From Blasia pusilla (lineage: Eukaryota > Marchantiophyta > Marchantiopsida > Blasiales): DNA of 64,000 nt. Below the pieces are notes generated by a model. It was given only the letters and a program-made list of their open reading frames with translations. It made no database searches and was not told the DNA's origin. Each line of letters opens with the position of its first letter. The stretch's first letter is position 1. A program made the translations under genes and the position numbers. Positions 26,402 to 37,424 of this stretch are shown one piece after another. Where the stretch lies: assembly GCA_050084515.1 (NCBI GenBank), contig CM114274.1, forward strand, positions 35,030,001 through 35,094,000, given 5' to 3'.

Positions 26402-27012
26402 TGTCGAGCGCATACACATGGCTATACAACATACATTGCTGGTCACATCCACACCACACAACACCGATCTTCCCCACACACGCGTAGATCCATACATGTA
26501 CAAAAATCAACTCATACATATACATGGAGATCACACAACAAAAATAAAGAGTAGTAAAAAATGGCACACCTGACCTAAAACTCCGCTCCTCAATCTACAT
26601 CGGCATATCGAGCCTCATTCACCTTGTGCTATCAAGGAATCGAGATGCTAGCACCTAGTTCTAACTTGCACACACAAGCAAGAATGGTACTCCAACGGCC
26701 CAACATGGTTTGGGAAAGCCATCTTCCTCCCTTATATAGGATTGGGAAGAGCCAAAAGGCTCTTCCCCTAAAAATAGTTATCCTCTTGGTAACCTACGTG
26801 CACAGGTTACCAGGGGCGGGTGACCTGCTCAACAAGTCACCAGGTTGTGGAAGACCTCAACAATGAAGTTGTCAGACATAACGTTCCTGACATAACGGAC
26901 CTATCCTCAACCTCATCTAACACTACGGGACAAAGTTACACTCAAGACAGTCCGTTGGCTCCTATGCCCTATCCATAATAGATCTCGGCCTATCGGTTGC
27001 TCAGATCTGACA
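26402..27012 (-). repeat. 3' LTR of element O
   Basis: A 611-bp segment with TG...CA ends ('tgtcgagcg' ... 'cagatctgaca'). The part near 26880-27005 ('cggacctatcctcaacctc' ... 'ctcggcctatcgg') is repeated at 57975-58090, the far end of O, which identifies the LTR pair. It contains the inverted repeat 'ggtaacctacgtgcacaggttacc' (about 26790). The 5' copy (57471-58101) is considerably diverged in its first half. Confidence 0.7.
26732..26739 (-). promoter_or_regulatory. TATA-like box in the LTR of O
   Basis: The minus strand reads 'cctatataaggg', a good TATA consensus about 275 bp into the LTR in its inferred sense, where an LTR promoter is expected. Assignment is by sequence and position only. 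Confidence 0.4.
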
Positions 27013-27216
27013 ATTGTCCTAGGGATACACATCGCTATACAACATACATTGCTGGTTACATCCACATCACACAACACCAATTTTTCCCACACACAGGTAG
27101 ATCCATACATGTACAGAAATCAACTCATACATATACCTGGAGATCACACAACCGCCCCCTTAACTGGCAGTTGGATCCCCCTAACTCTAGATAGAAAATA
27201 TCACATCTTCCTCTGT
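27013..27216 (-). other. 3' internal end of element O with polypurine-like tract
   Basis: In minus sense this reads 'ctatctagagttaggggg' ... 'agttaagggggcgg', homologous to the 3' end of F at 57030-57060 ('ctatctggagttagaggg' ... 'ctaggggggcaatt'). It then contains a second copy of the LTR-terminal motif ('acaacatacattgctggt', also at 26430). Element A starts right after it at 27217. Confidence 0.5.
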
Positions 27217-29521
27217 CACGTCTTTTAGGATAGATTGGTGAGATCTAGTAGAGCGCCTTTGTGAGTAGTGGAACATAGGCTCAGTAGGTCGAGGATGACC
27301 TGTTGAGGCCTCGGGAAACCTTCGAGAGCTCATATGGAGCCATATTGAAGAATCTACTATTTTAGGTAAGTACCATTTTGAGTATATGATTGACTCTCTA
27401 TTTTTGGTGAGTAACCCTTGACCTCCTACATCAGGTCAAGAGCCAAGGAGGTGACTTGGGAGCATAGGTTACCATGGAGAGAGTTTGGGAGGGGGGAAGG
27501 GTATACCTCAAGGAGAGAGAGCTTGAGAGCTCATTCTCTCTTTGTTGAACCTCTTGGCATGAGGCGGCGAAAACTATGGTCCCTTGCCTTGTGAGTGTAA
27601 CCCAAGCCTCTCATTAGGAGAGTGGGTTTGCTTTGACATTGAGAGAGACATGTGAGAGTGCATACATGTGAGAACTATGGTGTTATGAGAGAGATTGGAT
27701 CTTATTTTAAAAAGAGGTAATTGAGTGAGTGAGAGAGCTTCATGGGGGAGCTCCCTAGTTGCTCGATATTTGGTGCAGGTTAGAGGATCGTGTTTCCCAC
27801 TTCATGGCTCATGGGAGTGCTCACCGTAGCAAGAGCCATGGGAGTTTCTTATTTTGCTTTGCTCATTTTTTTGTAAAAGGGAGAGTATCACGCGGAAGCG
27901 TTGCCAAATTTTTGATAGGAATTGAGTACGGAGGTCGATTGATCCATGCCAGTGCTCTCGAGAGCACCATGTAGCTTGCTGATTTGTGTTCTCATAGGTT
28001 TTATATTTTTTTTGGGAGAAATCAGCGCGGAAGCGCTGCCAAATTTTGTGTAGGAGAAAGAGACATTGGGTTTTACGACAGTCCTTGTAAGTTTTTACTG
28101 GAATGTTCAATTTCAAATATTTTTGGATGTCATCAAAGATCCTAAAGCTGTGCATGCTGTGCAATAAATGGTGTGCAATTTGGAGTTGCGAGTAAAAGTT
28201 ATGGTCAATCTTCCAAAATACCATTGTTAGGAAAATTTTAGGGTTAAATTGTTCAAACCCTAAACCCGTCGTCGTCATAGTCACCGTTAACGGTAAACCG
28301 TCACCATTGATGGTCAACCATAAATGGTCAACCGTCACAATCAATCATCACCATCACCGTCAACCATCCACCGTCCACCGTCGGCCGCCGCCGCCTAGCG
28401 TTGCTTAGAGCCGCGTTCGGCCATTGTCCACCCTTGGTTGCCATTGCCGCCATTATGGAGTGGAGGGTCTTCCATAACCACCGTTGATTCTCTGACTTGC
28501 ACTGCCACCACGTACTTTGGTTTGGCCGCCACCATCATCATAGTTTTGTCATCAACCAGTGATGGCAGGTGACCTCAGGTTATGGTGTTTGAGTTTTCAT
28601 TTCATGTCGACGATGATGGAGTAGCATGCCGTGATGCCTGTAGTCGTAACACGCCGCCACTTGCAACGCCGTGCCGTTCGTGGCCGCACCGCACTGTCTC
28701 GATCGTGGAGCCACTCCTTCACTAAGGATTAGAGCGTGTGAATTTCTGATTGAGGAGGGTATGCCGGCAAGTGCCGCACCCCATTCCCAAGTGTCCCATT
28801 TGTAGCCGTTCCGTGCCGCCAGTGCTGCACTAGACCGTTGGACATGCACCGCACATCGAGGAGGTTTGAGCGGCGTCAGTACAATAGGAGTACGACTTGC
28901 TGATTGGAGGAGTTGTCTCCACGATCAAGTTGGGGTCGAGATTTTTGCGGTTGCCGAGGAGCGACATTGAGATTATTGTGAGGTTACCCATTCTGGTCTC
29001 TTACCCTGCACGTGTGAGGGATTCCCGGGTATTGGGAAGTTATTTGGGATATTGGGTTTTGTGCTGACGCTAGGAGCATCGATGATGTATGGGTTTAGGG
29101 GACATAGACATGTGTAGGATGTCTAGAGTTGAGGATGGTTTGTCGATGAGATGATAGATCAGTTGATTTTCCGCACCACGCTGCTTGTTGCCGCACAACA
29201 CACATCTCAATCAGAGAGTGTAGATTGAGTGCCGCATATTTAGTTTGAGTGATTGAGGGATTACTGCGAGATTGAGAGTGATCGTATGGGAGGGGCATGA
29301 GGGTCATCACGGCATCCTTTCAGGATTTTGAGAGGCGAGGAAGTGGACTTGAGAGTAGCTCTGGAGGGTTTGCCCGCAGTGGTGCGAGGTTTCAAGAGTC
29401 TCCACGTGAGAGACCACCTTGATCTCCTTCTGTGTTATCTTTGGACAAGGGGGAGCATTTAGAGGAGTGCGTAAGTGATCCATCATACATATTGAGTGGT
29501 CCTACTAGTTGGGCGTACTAG
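27217..29521 (+). repeat. 5' LTR plus leader of element A
   Basis: About 2.3 kb, closely similar along its length to 44738-47093, and its first 280 bp to 57188-57470. It starts 'tgtcacgtcttttaggatag'. It includes two 'cgcggaagc-gctgccaaattt' copies (27890, 28025), a telo-box inverted repeat ('tttagggtt' ... 'aaaccctaaaccc', 28237-28266) and a 'caccgtcaacc'-type simple repeat (28290-28397). The LTR/leader boundary and the primer-binding site could not be placed. The presence of the same start at the 3' side of F shows that at least the first part belongs to the LTR. Confidence 0.65.
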
Positions 29522-31086
29522 ATGGACGATCGGGCTAGAGGACCGTGTAGGTTTTTGGGTGTTGTAGGCACCATAGAGTTGCACGACTTTATTGCGGAGT
29601 TTAGGAGTTGGTGTTACTCACAGCGGGCTAGGAACTCTGGAGAGTTCAACCCGTTTACAACATGGAATGGTACGTTCAAGCATTTAGAGGGGGCTCCTAT
29701 GGATAATTACCATGAGTTCTCCCACAGATGTGCCCAGGAGATTGAGGCATGGCGACTCTACTATGACCCACACTATGTGTCATGGACGGAGCCGTTCCGT
29801 GATGAGGAGGAGGAGTTAGGAGAGGCTACTTTCTCTTCCACTAGTGATGTTTTAGGAGGGATCACTTGCACTGGAGCAGTTGCACCGTTTAGTTGGTTTC
29901 TTCCAGGTTCAACCATGTGGTTGAGTTCTTTGCTAAGTTGAGGACGAGCTACCAGGGGGTACGGATGGAGAAGTTGCGGAGCATCCATGACTTCCAGAAG
30001 CGCCTGGGTGAGAGTTTGCGTGAGGCTTACACTCGCTTGCGCCGGTTTATCAACGTCACTCAAGGGGTGATAGAGGCTTGGGCTATCCAGTCATCGTACG
30101 CGATGCTGGACCAGACCCTGCGGACACGGATGCGGGAGGGGGTGCTTCTTATGAACACCTTCCCTATGTTGAGAGATGTTCTTAGGACCATCGAGAACAT
30201 TAAGCGCAACATGGCGGAGGAGAGCGTAGCCACCATGGGTTCTGCGCAAGAGTTGTCACGATTGTCTACACCACCAGTGCAGCAACGTGGACTCCGAGAT
30301 AGGTCGATTATGGCACTAGGAGCTCAGGGAGGGTAGCAAGAGGCCGTGCCACAAAGACCTGCGATTTCATATGCGGCTCAACAATAGCTGCCTACGATTA
30401 CTTGTTGGTCTTGTGGTGGAGCCCATCATCAGCGTGATTGCACTCATCAGGGTCATGGACGTGTGCCTCAACATGGAGGAGGAGATGGTGCTGCACCAAG
30501 AGGTTATCGGTGTGACTATTGTTAGAGGTATGGTCATACACGTGCTAGGTATTTTAGTTTACATCCTGAGTTACGTCCAAACCGAGGGCTAGAGAGGGCA
30601 CTTGAGCGAGTAGCCAATCCGGATGGGCCTAGAGATCATGCACCAGGTGGTCCCGTTGGAGGACGAGGAGCTGGAGTTGCTCGAGAGGATGGTGGAGCTG
30701 CCCATGGAGGAGGTCGATTCCCACCATCTAGACGCATTGAGGGAGATGTTGGGTGTCACGCTGGGATGGTTGCTCAGATATAGCAGCTACATGAGCAGAT
30801 TTCCGCTATGGCATTGAGGTTACCGGATGTCGGATCCGTGGCATTGAAATCATATGGAGCAGCTAGAGATATGGAGGATCCTGGTTGGATGTGCAAGGCT
30901 GCCGAGATGGAGGCCGCCGTAGTTGTGACGCGTGGAGCAGTTGCAAAGTTGGATCCACAGCGAAGGGAAGCTAGGAAACAGACAAGGCTTCCTCAATCTT
31001 TCACGTTGTCTGAGGCGACAAGGACCCCATCGATGGGTCCTGATTAGAGTTCTTGGAGAGTTGGTGATGTTGTTGGTGTACAGGCA
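29522..31086 (+). pseudogene. gag of element A, with two zinc knuckles
   Basis: Capsid-like protein that would package the element RNA. The frame 29522-29941 holds 'GTIELHDFIAEFRSW'. After a frameshift, 29893-30336 reads 'VEFFAKLRTSYQGVRMEKL' and 'GESLREAYTRL'. This matches gag of B ('FKRLKKNYQGVKTEKLRSL', 'GESLREAN'). Two zinc knuckles follow in one frame: 'CWSCGGAHHQRDC' (30402-30441, spacing CX2CX3HX4C) and a second, 'CDYC', cut by TAG at 30523 and lacking the last Cys. The glycine-rich tail reaches the chromovirus insertion at 31092. At least one frameshift and two in-frame stops make it non-functional. Confidence 0.75.
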
Positions 31087-31091
31087 TGGAG

Positions 31092-32096
31092 TGTCGTGCG
31101 CCTACTCTCCTTGAACGTTAATCTTGTTTGTTGCGGAAGCGTGCGTTGATGAGGTCACGTTCTCACGCGACCGCATCCAAACACGCACCGGTTAGTCGGA
31201 TCTTGGATCGATCAGCGGGGTTACTTTCCGAGTTCTCGTCTCGGACTCTCTCTTCAAGCTCAACCTTCCTAGTTTGCGGTTTCCAACACGGGCAAGTCTC
31301 GAAAGACTGGGGAGATTTTTCTGGTCGGTTGAAACGGCGTTTAGCGCCTAAGCGGTTCCAATGTCCGATGAACATCCAATGAGTTCCTCACCAAGACTCG
31401 CACGCAGAAGTGAATCTCGGGTTGGAATCCAAGTGTGGCGTACAAAGTCCACTCCTTGGATCAGGTTTGGGTTTGGGTTTCGCGCCAAACTCCCGTTTCA
31501 TCCCGTGCCTCAAACGCCGTTTGGCGCCCAAAGTGGGGTTTCGTTTCCGAGACATCTCAGAGAAGGTACTCCCCTTACTAGTACTTCTGGGGATCTCGGG
31601 GCCCCTACATTTAGGGGAAAGACACCGGGCCTCATTGGCCCTCAACCCGATTGCTCTCTGAATCGTTTTCGGCCAATATCTCAGCCTGTACTTATGCGTT
31701 TGCTGAGATCTTTGGTGCATTGGAAGCGTCTCAAGATCAGCTTTCCAACGCGCCCTTACTTGTCCCGAACGCATCTCGGAGCTCAACGTTATGGTCCTAG
31801 ACACAGTCAGATTCTCCCAAACGCTAGCAGTGTTCCAAAGCGGTTCTCACCTCCTTGGCAACCAACCTCCGAGACTCAACTCTTCTCAAGTCTCGGCTCG
31901 CGTTTGGTCTAGGTTTCTGGTCGCGACCACTAATGCATGAAACGCACAACTATGTTCCACGTTTGCGTCTCTTAGACTTTTCAAGAGACTCTTCCAAACG
32001 CCTCTCCAAAGCGCAAACCTCGCGGCGTGAGTTCCTTTGAGTTCGATGTTTGGCTTGGCGCGTATTTGGTGTTGTTTGGTTATGAGGGTCGCGACA
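31092..32096 (-). repeat. 3' LTR of the chromovirus
   Basis: On the + strand it reads 'tgtcgtgcgcctactctcc' to 'tatgagggtcgcgaca'. It is 1005 bp against 1018 bp in its partner, with many 1-5 bp indels between the two but few substitutions. In element sense this is the downstream LTR because the polypurine tract adjoins it at 32097. Confidence 0.9.
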
Positions 32097-32109
32097 CTCA
32101 CCCCTCCTT
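32097..32109 (-). promoter_or_regulatory. polypurine tract of the chromovirus
   Basis: The minus strand reads 'aaggaggggtgag' directly abutting the start of the 3' LTR, the expected plus-strand priming site for reverse transcription. 32110-32812 is 3' non-coding sequence of the element. Confidence 0.65.
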
Positions 32110-32812
32110 AGAAGGTTGATGTCTCATCAACGCAAAACCTTATTGATGTTAAGGGGAAGCCGACCCCTTAACACATAATCGCGTTACGGTAGCTAACCCC
32201 AATTCCTCTTTTGGCTTAAGTCTTAGGTTTGTCGCTTAAACACTTAGACTTATTAGCTTCGCTTTTCGATGAGCCTAGACTAGTTCGCCAAACTAATCTA
32301 ACTATCAAAATAAGCTCACTAAGTCTGCAACCTAACACTTCACTCACTATTTGTAAACAACCTTTGTCTACCTAGCCAACTCGTACTACTTTTGGGTCAC
32401 TGTATTCCACCTAGGCGCGTCACTAAGTTCAGTCATGAAACATGAATGAGATCACCACAAACCCCAAAAGAGACTCATCTCCCCCGCCCGCGTTAGGGCG
32501 AGCCCAAATGCTAGTACTTCAACACTTGGTCCGATCTAGATGCCTTATCTCGAATACAAGCTCTCACCTCAAATACTCATTGTTTGGTCTCCTTGACTTA
32601 CATCCTAAGCATATGAAGAACTACTCATTGCCTTGCACAAACCAAACTCAAAATTACAATACAAGCATCGAATCTCCAAATCCATGTCTTCTTTATTGCA
32701 ACAACTAAACCTTTCTAGTTACAACGGGTTATCGGCCCAAGCTTTCGGTCACAAGTTATGTCCATTGCTTCACCATGTACTAACGACGTGCCTCTCTTGC
32801 ATCCATCTGAAG

Positions 32813-34061
32813 TCACGCAATGCTTCTTGCGCATGTTCTAGATCCGCCTCCAATCCAAGTCGCCTCTTTCACATGATAGCCTTTCCACTTGACCAAGTAC
32901 TCGTACTTGGTGGCCCTACGTCTGGAACGCAGAATAGTCTCAACCTCGAACTCTGGTTCCTCATTTCTGATGACCGGTTGTGGTCTCAACATCCTCCTTC
33001 GCTCCGGACGCACATTGTCTTGAAGATACCTCTTCAATAATGACACATGGAAAGTCGGGTGAATCTTGAACTCGATTGGCAGCTCCAACGTGTACACATC
33101 CTCAAACGGCCTTGCCTTGATCACATACGGTCAAAGATACTTGGTGACAATTTATGGACAATTCTTTCGGAAGAGTGAGATTCTTAACACTCAACCACAC
33201 TTGTTCCCCAACTTGAAACTCACATGGCGCCGACTTTTGTTAGCATGCTTTACGTACCTTAGTTGAGCCTTGGCGAGACTTTCTCTCGCTTCGCTCTTGT
33301 CGTTCTGCATTTCCACTAACAAACATTCCGCCCGTTGCTTGGCGAGTGTGTGTCAATGTATTGCCCTTGAAAGAGCTAAGTCAAGAGGCCCATTGGTTCT
33401 CTTTGATACGCGGAAGAAACGGAGATTCTCGGTTGCAGAATGCCTAGTCGAGTTGTAACAATACTCAGCCATACTTAACCACTTGGCCCAATCTCTTTGG
33501 TCCGCACTCACGTAATTCCGTAAGTATTGGTTTACGGCCAGGAGTTTACTTTTTCCGTTTGCCCATCCGTTTGAGGATGGAAGGCCGTACTAAAGCTGAG
33601 TTTGGTCGGAACCTCCTGAATAGATGTTTCCAAAAGCCTTTGGTAAACTTCGGATCCCGATCGGACACAATGCTCCTAGGCAATCCGTGCGCGACGCCAC
33701 CAACCATCCAGGAATAGTCGGAAGTCGCGTAGGCCGTCGCGAGACTCTCTCGTCGGCACAAACCTCCCCAACTTGCTAAACCGATCAACTATCACAAGTA
33801 TAGCGTTGTATCCCTCGGATTCTGGAAGACTCGTAATGAAATCCATGCTAATGCTTTGCAAGGGTCCCTCCGGGATTGGCAAAGGATGAAGTAAACCTTG
33901 TTTCTTCGCATAAGACACGCAGTTCGCTGGCAGTCACGCATGTTTTCACATATTGAGCAACATCTTCCTTCATGTTGGGCGGAAGAACCTCTTAGACAAA
34001 ACAGCAAGAGTGGATTTCTCCCCTTTGTGTCCCGCCAAAGGTCCATCATGACATTCCACAA
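32813..34061 (-). pseudogene. chromovirus integrase with C-terminal chromodomain
   Basis: Inserts the element cDNA; the chromodomain binds modified histones and targets insertion. Pieces in minus sense, in several frames: 'GLLHPLPIPEGPLQSISMDF' (33676-33918) with the first catalytic Asp in 'SMDFITSLP', 'LVIVDRFSKLGRFVP', then 'SIVSDRDPKFTKGFWKHLF' (33546-33788) with the second Asp, and a degraded region. The last frame, 32813-33124, holds 'HPTFHVSLLKRYL' and the chromodomain 'FEVETILRSRRR' ... 'YEYLVKWKGY' ... 'EATWI'. The aromatic residues typical of the methyl-lysine cage (Tyr, Trp) are present. Frameshifts separate the blocks. Confidence 0.85.
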
Positions 34062-34299
34062 ACACCTTGGTTCGTAACTTGCCTTGGCCTACATAGATCC
34101 TGCTCTGCTTAAACCTTAGCAAGCCGTGTCTCAAACTCAGATTGGCTACCTTTTAGCCCGCTTTAACTTCCCAAGGTACTCCTCGCTTGCTCATCCTTCA
34201 TGTATCCTTCACGAATCCTTCTTTCGTGTCTGTTTCATTGGGAACATTGCTCTCAACACTCGTGTAAATCGATGGCATGTGTTCATCCTGCGACTTAAC

Positions 34300-35779
34300 G
34301 CATCCGGAATGACATTGTCTTTCCCGGCTTGTGGATTAGCTCCACATTCATCAACGCCAAGGTATCATGCCACCGAAGTTGTTTTGGCGCCACGCGATCT
34401 GGGTCTCAAAATACTTGAGCGATATGTTATCGGTGAATACTCGAGTCTGTGAAGTCCCAAATAGTGGCGCCACTTCCTCAAGCAATGAACCACCGCAAAC
34501 AACTCTTTCTCATGAGTAGGCCATCTCCTTTCGGTGTCGGTCAGCTTCTTGCTTTCGTATGCTCTGGTCTCCTTTTGCACCAACATTCCTGCAATCGCGA
34601 AATCACTAGCATCCGTGTGCACCTCGAACGGTTGTTCAAACTCCAGAGGAATCGGTTCTGCGAGAGGATCTCTTTGACTCGATTGAACGCTTTATCCACT
34701 TCCTCGGTCCATGTAGTATTGGCAAACTTTGCGGTCCAATCCGTGAGAGGTTTCACTATGCCCGAAAAATTCTTCACGTATGTCCGTAAAAGCTCGGGCG
34801 ATCCGATGAACTTCGCATCCCCTTCACCGTGGAAGGCGGTTCCCATTCGGCAATCGCGCTCACCTTTTCCATGTCTGGACTCACTCCATCCGTGACCGAC
34901 CACATGTCCCAAGAACTTGATCTTCGTCAAACCGAACTCACTCTTATCCGCATTCGCATACTGACTTGTTAGCCTAAGTTTCTCAAACACCGTCTTCAAA
35001 TGTCGGCGTGCTCCTCTAGTGTTTTCGAATAGATGAGTATGTCATCTATATAGATGATCACAAACTCATCCGTCTCCTTGTGAAAGATGGAGTTCATCAA
35101 AGTGGTAAGCGTCGGAGGCGCATTACAAAGACCGAAGGCATTACTACAAACTCGACGAACCGTATCTCGTCCCTACAGCGGTCTTCTCTACATCCGCCGG
35201 CAATCCGAATCGATAATATCCTGATTTCAGGTCAATCCGGCTGAAATACTTGGCACCCGACAATCGATCAAAGAGGTCATCCATCCTCGGTAGAGGATAG
35301 TTATTCCTTACCGTCACTTTATTCAGCGCCCGATAATCAACACAGAGTCTCAACTTCCCATCCTTTTTCTTGACAAAGAGGACGGGCGCCCCATAAGGTG
35401 ACTTGCTCGTTCGGATGTAACCCCTCTCTAGGAGTTCACCCAACTGTTTCTTCAACTCAGCAAGTTCCTCTTGATTCAACCTATATGGTGCCTTTGAAGG
35501 TGGTTGAGATCCTGGTATCACCTCTATCTTATGATCAACCGCCCTATGTGGTGGCAACTCAGTCGGAAGCTCCTTAGTCAACACATCTTCAAATTCTTTC
35601 ACAACTCTCTTGAGTGTTTCAGGGATCTCCCTTGAAGCTGAGTTCTGATCTCTGCATCTTGCGCTTGCTTCATCCTCTACTCGTCTCATCAAGCAAAGGA
35701 ATCCTTCCTCTAACTCGGCCAAACTCGTCCTCGTGATGGCGTTCACCAACTCCGTCTTTCTAGGCACCTCACGAACCAA
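34300..35779 (-). pseudogene. chromovirus reverse transcriptase and RNase H
   Basis: RT start (35144-35779) with '[20 protein letters not shown]', '[20 protein letters not shown]', '[20 protein letters not shown]' and 'RIDLKSGYY'. The active-site 'FVIIYIDDIL' is readable around 35036-35070 in a shifted frame. The thumb region 'FLGHVVGH' lies at 34541-34999. RNase H 'HTDASDFAIAGMLVQKE' and 'YESKKLTDTERRWPTHEKEL' lies at 34365-34622. All catalytic signatures are visible, but at least three frameshifts break the polyprotein. It lies directly downstream of the protease, as in all gypsy elements. Confidence 0.88.
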
Positions 35780-36767
35780 TCGCGTCCGTCCGTTTGCCGT
35801 TAACCAAGACGCTTAACCTCAAAGGTCTCCGCCTCAGTTCCACCTCATACGCATCCAAGAACGTGTTCCCCAAGACTCCGTCGATTCCGTCCATCTCGCA
35901 AACTGTAAAATTCTCTTTCAACTCAAACACTCCGCATCTCACAACTAGCCCTAAAACCAGATCTGATGTCTGGTGGGATTTTCCTCCCGCGAATCCTACC
36001 CTAATGGGTTCATCCGCTTTGGTGGTGGGCAATCCCAACGTTTTTACGATTCTCGGACTCAAGAATGAGTGCGAAGCACCTGTATCAACGAGCAACATCA
36101 CATCGCGATTAGCGATCTTGGATCCTAGGTAAACCAAATTGGGCGTTCTCTTGGTGACTTGTAGAGATGTATCTAGATCTCCCTCCGATAAATGCTTAGC
36201 GGCAAACGCAATCATACTCGGTTTACTAACCTTGGGCCTCACACATTCCTTAGCCATATGCCCGGGTTCGCCACAATTATAACAAATCACTTTGGCATTC
36301 GTTGACTTCGTAAACGGCGGCCCCTTCAAGCCAGCGTTGAGTTCCACTCGTTTCGCCGCTGGGGCGAGAGACCCTCCGTGGTCGCGCTCACCCCCATTCC
36401 AAACCCTCTTGGATGTCCCTTTATTCTTCTGTAACTTAGAAAAACTTTTTGTCTCAAAGGGTTTCGGGTGTTGGACCTCATCGTCCCCAATCCGCTCGGC
36501 TAGTCTCAAGAGGTCTGCGCACGTCTCTGGGATGTGAGGCATACGAAAGAGAGCCTTCTCGGCACTCGGTTTGAGCCCACTTAGGAAGATCACCTTTTTA
36601 GTATGTTCATCCGTGGAAAGTGCACTCATAAGCGCACTAAACTCTCGCACATAAGCACCAAGTGATCCACTCTGGCGCAACCTCACCACCTCCATGCCAT
36701 CGCGGTACTCCTGATATTCCGGAGTGAATCGGTTCCCAATCAACTCCTTGAAATCTTCCCAACTCAA
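35769..36767 (-). CDS. chromovirus gag C-terminus, zinc knuckle and aspartic protease
   Basis: A 332-codon open frame. It starts with retrotransposon-gag sequence ('[20 protein letters not shown]', '[17 protein letters not shown]'). It then has a canonical CX2CX4HX4C knuckle '[14 protein letters not shown]' and an aspartic protease with active-site '[13 protein letters not shown]' and '[13 protein letters not shown]'. It overlaps by 11 bp with the RT frame. This is the longest unbroken chromovirus frame. The true gag start lies upstream (36782-37273), separated by a frame break. Confidence 0.85.
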   Translation of the reverse strand: MSWEDFKELIGNRFTPEYQEYRDGMEVVRLRQSGSLGAYVREFSALMSALSTDEHTKKVIFLSGLKPSAEKALFRMPHIPETCADLLRLAERIGDDEVQHPKPFETKSFSKLQKNKGTSKRVWNGGERDHGGSLAPAAKRVELNAGLKGPPFTKSTNAKVICYNCGEPGHMAKECVRPKVSKPSMIAFAAKHLSEGDLDTSLQVTKRTPNLVYLGSKIANRDVMLLVDTGASHSFLSPRIVKTLGLPTTKADEPIRVGFAGGKSHQTSDLVLGLVVRCGVFELKENFTVCEMDGIDGVLGNTFLDAYEVELRRRPLRLSVLVNGKRTDAIGS

Positions 36768-36781
36768 CGTTTTCCCACGAC

Positions 36782-37273
36782 CTAGATGTTCTTTGCGGTG
36801 AGCCGTCCACCAATGGAGAGCGTGATCCTTGAAAACGTGACCGCTCTGATCACTTTGTCTTGTTCATCTGCCTTTTGCGCTTCAAAATAGAGTTCGAGTT
36901 CCGTTAGAAACTCGCTCACTTTCCGAGAACGCCCCATTCCTGTGAATGGCGTTGGCAAATTAGTCTTACAAAGCTTCTTGCCAGAACTAGAGGCTCCATT
37001 TGACTTGAATTCCGAGATCACCTTGCTCTGTTCAGCCATCTGGTCCGCCATCACCTTCATCACTCCCATCATTTGGGCATAAAAGGCCGGGTCGTTTAAG
37101 TTTGGACCCGAAGGTCCCGCGGAAAGATTTTCGGTTGGAACATCCTCATGTCTGGGACTCGGCACTTCGGGAGTCGCAAATTCCACCTCCGGCTCTCGGT
37201 CCGTCATTGATTCGTCTCTTGGCTTCTTTGCTTTGACTCGCGGTTTCCTCGGTTCTTCGTCCTTGGTCGCCAT
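36782..37273 (-). CDS. chromovirus gag N-terminal part
   Basis: A 163-codon frame beginning with the charged 'MATKDEEPRKPRVKAKKP', followed by 'LNDPAFYAQMMGVMKVMADQ' and 'LPTPFTGMGRSRKVSEFLTE', typical of the region before the gag capsid domain. It starts about 136 bp after the primer-binding site, which supports this ATG as the polyprotein start. A frameshift near 36775 separates it from the rest of gag. Confidence 0.8.
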   Translation of the reverse strand: MATKDEEPRKPRVKAKKPRDESMTDREPEVEFATPEVPSPRHEDVPTENLSAGPSGPNLNDPAFYAQMMGVMKVMADQMAEQSKVISEFKSNGASSSGKKLCKTNLPTPFTGMGRSRKVSEFLTELELYFEAQKADEQDKVIRAVTFSRITLSIGGRLTAKNI

Positions 37274-37409
37274 TTGCGAAGTCGTCGCCTTTTCTCAGAT
37301 CTCCTCCTCGCCTCTTGCATTCCTCCCGGCGTCGCGGTCTTCCGGCTACCTTGAGTTCTCCCCAAGCGTCCAGATCTTCAACGACCCCAAGTTCACGCTC
37401 ATCAAGGAA

Positions 37410-37422
37410 TTGCTCGATACCA
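37410..37422 (-). promoter_or_regulatory. primer-binding site of the chromovirus
   Basis: The minus strand reads 'tggtatcgagcaa' two bases inside the 5' LTR. It matches the complement of initiator Met-tRNA ('tggtatcagagca' type) with one base missing, the usual primer for plant gypsy elements. Confidence 0.7.
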
Positions 37423-37424
37423 CG

